DNA of 64,000 nt from Proteles cristata cristata. Its lineage: Eukaryota > Chordata > Mammalia > Carnivora > Hyaenidae. Positions 51,201-57,200 of this stretch are shown here, piece by piece; the stretch's first letter is position 1; each line of letters begins with the position of its first letter. The notes beneath the pieces are model-generated. The model was not told the origin of the DNA, made no database searches, and worked only from the letters and a program-made list of their open reading frames with translations. Both the position numbers and the translations under genes were made by a program. The stretch covers positions 310,001 to 374,000 of the forward strand of contig JAESUZ010003095.1 of assembly GCA_017311185.1 (NCBI GenBank), given 5' to 3'.

Positions 51201-54200
51201 CCCCAGATTTGCAGTCTGACCCAGGTGTAGGTCAGTGTAGCCCTCAATTCTGACTACACTGCTATTCCTGTGGGTCAACTTTCTTTTCAAGAAGAGCCTG
51301 TGATATTAGTTCACGGAACCAAATAGATTTTCCTACCATCCTCATACGGTTTTTTAAACATTGACACACTGATTGAAGTTTGAGTGGCTATTATGTGCTA
51401 GACTTGTCCTAGGCATTGGAGTTTTTTATGGACCCAGTGTTATATAGACAGACTTGTAAACAAATAACTTCAAAACCCACGAGCTGTGTGTATGAGTGAA
51501 CTGAGTTGAAGTACTTGGCTGCCAGGCTGATGGGTTAAGTTTCACAGCAGAAGCAACCTATGGCCCGAAAAGCAACCCAGGCATTTACCTGGTAGATGAG
51601 GAAGGTGCTGGATATTCCAGTGGAACAGAATTGCATATGAAAAGCTTAAGGTACAAAGCATGATGAAGAACATGACTGACCTAGTGTGGTTGAAGAGACA
51701 TGAACAGACCAGATGGTGGAAAGATAGTTTGTGGGAGGCTGTGAAAGGCCTTTTGTGCCATGCCAAGAAATTTGTGCTTTCTTTCTGAGGCCATGAAGAG
51801 CCACTACGTAATGCTTCAGTAGTCTTGTGTGTTGTGTGATGGGCCAACTGGCACTAAGTCCTAACATACATTGTACGAGCCAGTAACATTAAAACAAACA
51901 GATTTCTCATTTCTCAGTAATGCTAATATGCTAACTAAACACTGAGTCCTCTAAAAATAGTGAGGAGCACAATTTCCTTCATGGAAGTTGGGGAGCTCTG
52001 TGGTTATGTTTGATAGTAGATTGAGGGGATGTTTCAGAGTAGATTTTTCACAATTACTATTAAAGGAGTCCTTCTTTTTCTTGGAAGAGTATTATAATGG
52101 ATTGCCTACAACTGTTGTCATAGAAGTGTATAAGATGGGCATTACAGGGGGCGCCCGGGTGGCTTGGTCAGTTAAGCATCCGACTTTCGCTCAGGTCATG
52201 ACCTCGCGGTTCGTGGGTTCAAGCCCCGCGTCGGGCTCTGTGCTGACTGCCAGCTCAGAGCCTGGAGCCTGTTTCAGTCTGTGACTCCCTCTCTCTCTGA
52301 CCCTCCCCTGCTCACGCTGCCTCTCTCTCTAGAAATAAATAAAACATTTAAAAAAAAAAAAAAGATGGGCATTACAGTCTGAAGGAAGGGAGATAGTTAG
52401 GATGTTGGTTAATAGACTGGGTGAAGAACAGTAAGGAGTTCAGTGAGAGTAATGGGAGCTGAAAGGCATTAAGAAGTTATAAGAGAAATAATATGCAAAT
52501 TACATTGGAAAGCAAGGGATGTTTTCCTTCATAACTAACATGTACTTTAATTCTGTTATTCATAGGACATACCTAATTTATTAGGTATTGTCTTCGGGTT
52601 AGAAATAGGAATGTATTTTATGCACTCATGTTAAATTGAGTACATGGAATATGTAGATTATTTATCACACCTGCGACCCACAAAAGTCTTTATTTTAGAA
52701 ACCTCTGTCTTTTGAACTGATGACTTCCTATCATTGAAATTTCACTATTATTACGTTTGTGCTTTGCATGTTTCAAAGCAGTCGTACTTGTTTGAGCCAA
52801 TTTTATTCTCCCAACAACCCTATGGAAGTAAGGGGGTGAGGAGATTGTTAATTACCATATCAAAATGATGAAACAAAGGCTCAGAAAGGCGAATTGACTT
52901 TCCCAAAGCCACATATCTAGAAAATGGTTTTCTTTGGGTTCTATAATTGATAAAAAAACAAGTAGGAGTTCACATTTGAACCAACATATAGTACATGTAG
53001 TCGAAGACTATTAGCCAAAGAGCTGATCAGTTACTGATGTGAACTTTGTGATTCAGAAAGAGCTTTTGGTATTGAAATGACCTTTTTATTGGCTACCTTT
53101 TCCATTAGACTATGAACTTCTTTGGGTTAGCACTTGTGTCTATTAGTCTTTATATGCCCAAGATCTCACAAGATGCTCCTACCATGTAGGAGACACTTAA
53201 TGAATGTTCATCAAAGTTTATTGGACTCACATTTACGAGTTAATAGCTAGAGGACCTCAGGAGTGCCTGGGTGGCTCAGTTGATTAAGCGTCTGACTTAG
53301 GCTTAGGTCATGATCTCACGGTTCGTGGGTTCAAGCCCCATGTCGGGTTCTGTGCTGACAGCCAGCTCGGAGCCTGTTTTGGATTCTGTGTCTCCCTCTC
53401 TCTCTGACCCTCCCCTGTTCATGCTATCATTCTCTCTCTCAGAAATAAATAAAATGTTTGAAAAAAAAAACCAGCTAGAGGACCTCAATCAGGCTACTTA
53501 ATTTCTCAATTATTTACTGAACCAGAAAATGGGATTCATGTCACCTGATTCATAGGATTATTGTAAACATGAAATGATAAGAAAACATATCTAGCACAAT
53601 GCCTAGCACACTGTAGTCACTGTTAATTATGAATCCGTTTTAAAAATTGTAGCTTTTTTTGGTTGAATAGTAGTATAATTTAAGCAGTCATTCAAACCAT
53701 TTAAGCAGTGACATTAAAATTACCTACATGGAACCAAATATCTGACTTTTCACTATTTAAAACTATTTTTAGCCTTAATTTTTCCATTTTACCATTATAT
53801 AAAATGGGTGTTTGAGTCCTCTAAAGATCAATGAGTAGAACTTTTTCTTCCACAGCAGGGGAAGGAGGAAAATACTCTTGAGTTCCACATAACAAGCTTT
53901 TGTAGGGAGTTCTTTGATGCAACCAGCATTGTATTTCAGGCCACCTATCCCTTTAGCTTTCTGTTACTGGAGATATTGCCGTGAAAAGACACAACAAAGA
54001 GGATCTTAGTCTTCTGATCTATTTATCCTAATTCAATTGTTTTTATATATTTACTAGGTATTTCATTTATTGCCTTCATTTTATTAATAATTATTGATAA
54101 TTTTTTAGCAATTAATAACAATTAAACCCAGCTTTGTCTCAAGATAAGGCCATAAACATTGAGCTAAGACCATGAGTGTTTTAGGTAATCAATGAAAATA

Positions 54201-57200
54201 AACTCTTAAGCAAACATTATATACTTTTCTATTAAATAAACCAATTGTGAGTAGAACAGTGGCCTTTAAAAGTGTCTTAACTTGATTAGATTTTTAAAAT
54301 AGGAATTAATTTTACTGGTGTCTTCAACAAATAAAGTCTACTAATATTGTTTACAAGTGAAATGGAGGTTTTTGAGACTCTTTTGATCCATTAAAATTAA
54401 GATCGCTTTTTGGAAACAGAAACACTTTTAATAAATATGTTCAAATGAATACATTCATCACCTAAGCATGTGGTTCCCATCTTTATTTAGTGTTGTTGCT
54501 ACTGCTACTAATAATATAGACCTTTCCACAATTTCTAAATATGGTCACATAAATTATGAAGAGCTAGTGAGGTAGACAGTGCCTCGTTTTATAGCTGAGA
54601 AAACTAAGGCACAAAGAACTATCTCATCATCAGCAACAATATTGAAATAACTCTCCCTTTATTAAAGTATTTGAAGTCATTAGCCCCTTATAATTAAAAA
54701 TTAAGCCCAAGGAATGTCCTTTACAGTATTCACATTTGACCATCATGCAGCTATTGCAAACAATATTTTAAGAACGGCAGAGCACTTTCAACTACATTTT
54801 GCTCCATTTCGTTATTCGTTATTAATCTTACTTTCCATCTTGCAATGGAATTTTTTTTGCATACATCACAAAATAGACCGTTGATCCTGTACCTTTGCAG
54901 ACATAAAGCCATCATCCATCTCTGTTACTGTACCACTTACATGCAGCATGGGGAATGGCAGCATTTTAACCAGATAGTGATGTGTTCATTAAGTAATAGC
55001 ACCCCAGTTTATACCTTGTTATCCCCTGATGGTAAAGGAAGTCTTGACCTGCCCCCTCCTAAGCCCCTTCCCTATTGTTCTGCTGTGTGCAGTGTGTCTT
55101 TATGTAAGTAAAGTTACTTGTATGTGTTGTGGTATAACAGTCGAGAAAATATGTGCATGCCGACTATAAATAAAGCTTTAATGTTATAAATCAGTGTGCG
55201 TTGTTTAGGGCATTTTTAGGAACACTGGTAATCTGTGTGATATTTATTTCTTTGTTAACTTTTCTGAATACTTTCTCTCAAGGGTTTCTTATTCCACTTT
55301 GAGTATGTGAACATTGAAAATACATGGTTTATTGATACGCTTTTCTAGAGTAAAGCATTTTAGATGGGCTTGCAAGGAAAAATAAGTCTGTGTAGCTCAT
55401 AATATTTTGATTTAAATATCATTTTAAAGACTCTTCTGATTCAAGTAGTTCAATGGAAAGATACCAAGTATCATAAATGAAGAGTTTAGTTTATTAGCCT
55501 AAACTGTTCTCCCTTTCTTTCCTATCCCATCATAAAAGGAGACACTGAGGAAAATGGGCTTATCAGCCATATACTGAGATTCAAAGCAGTGTGCACCTAC
55601 ACTTGAACTTGCCACACAATTGATCTGAATGCATGGTGATTTTAGTTTGGTCACCAAATATCATATCTTACAGGGAAACCAGTACAGTGATTTTATGTAC
55701 TTTTTTTAATGTTTATATTAGTTTTCAAAATGGTTTTGCTTCCTAACCCTCCCATTATATGAAGCCTCTCACTTTGAAAGTCACAGACTGCAGACTGGTA
55801 AGTCCATCAGCTCTCTGTCATTATAATCATTCATAATTTTAGTTAAAGTAAACACATGGTCATTGCATAGTTTTCTTTCTCAGCCCAAAGTATTTCCAGT
55901 CTGAAAAGTTATTCTCATTTTTTTTAAATACATAAGTACATTCATTCACTTGCCAAACAACATTTTTGTGTCATTTTTATTTCTAAGCAACACATTTAGA
56001 TGGCAGTGCATTACACTCATAACGTTGAAAATTTTTCCACTGACACTCGATACTTTCAAAATCAACTTTCATCCGTGTGGTGCTGTTTTTTGTTTGTTTC
56101 TTTGTGTTTTTGCTTTCAAAGTAACTTGTGATCAAAATACCTTTTGATTGAAATGTAGGTAAAATGTCTGAACCCTCTTCTGAGGTGTTTGCCCCTCAAA
56201 TGTATTTGTTTTTAATAATGCTGAGTAACTTCTATGGCTATGAGCTAGCCTTCGTTTCACCTTTTAGTTAGGTTGACCCATAGGGCATGAGCCACCAAAG
56301 TCTTTCTTTTGGTCTGTTATGTAGAATTAGGTCTCTTTGCCAGTTTCCTCCTTCCTGAAAGTAAAGTTACAACCAATGACCTGCCTATCAGATTTCTGAA
56401 TTTTTTACTTTTTGAGATCTATAGGCAAGCTAATGAGATAGCTAATTGAAATGAATCAAACATTTTCTGGTCATTTGAAATTTTTACAAGACCCTTTAAT
56501 TATTCGTTAACTAGAAGAAGCTCTGGGACCTGTTTTATATATGCATGGAATGCCTTTGCATTGAATCACTTCGTGATACTCTTGGAGCAAAGTCGATTTC
56601 ACTTTGGCGTTTGTAAGAGATGTGGAGATCATTCCTAGACACACTTTGCCAAAAAAAAAAAAAAAAGAAAGAAAGAAAATGAAAAGAAAGAAAGAAAAGT
56701 TTAAATCTTCAGGTTGTTTCTAAAATGTTGCCAAACCCATGCTGCTACTTTTAACAGAGAGAAATCTGAGTTTTAAGATTCAAATGTTCTTTTCTGACAA
56801 AGAAAAAGTGCATCTATCTGCCAAGCGCATGATCATATGAGCTTCAGATAGAAAAGTGGCTATGATTTGTGACTGTTTTTGGTTCAGAAGAATGCTAGAT
56901 CCACATGCAAGTTTTCTGGAGGTGGCAATAGAATGGGGGGGACCGGCAAGGGTCGTTGATCATGTCTGATCTCTCTGGATTTTCCGCAGGGGAAAAGGTT
57001 CTCCAGGATGACGAGTTTACTTGTGACCTCTTCCGCTTCCTGCAGCTGCTTTGTGAGGGACACAATTCAGGTTTGTGAGACCCCAGACTCTATGATGGTT
57101 CCAAGGAGGATGTGTTTTGAAACCAGTAGTGACAAGGGCCCACTCATTCCAATTACGCTTCATCCCTGAGTCAGCAAACATTCTGGAATATTCCTCAGAG

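Larger units (their letters stand above)
46799..56989 (+). other. RYR2: RYR2 intron, about 10.2 kb
   Basis: Contains SINEs (47841-48052, 52148-52361, 53260-53472), MIRs (50110-50240, 52780-52925, 53225-53632, 54520-54625), L2-like pieces (51360-51490, 53100-53222), a GC-richer patch with a 93-codon frame (48181-48462), a candidate polyadenylation site (55169-55206) and an A/GAAA-rich run (56649-56699). 55250-56640 shows nothing recognised. Confidence 0.85.

Noticed and set aside
46799..56989. RYR2 equivalent of the small RYR1 alternative insert (ASII) after EEGSG
   Set aside because: I scanned for a short open segment of the right phase with AG and GT flanks and found none convincing; too short to exclude by eye.
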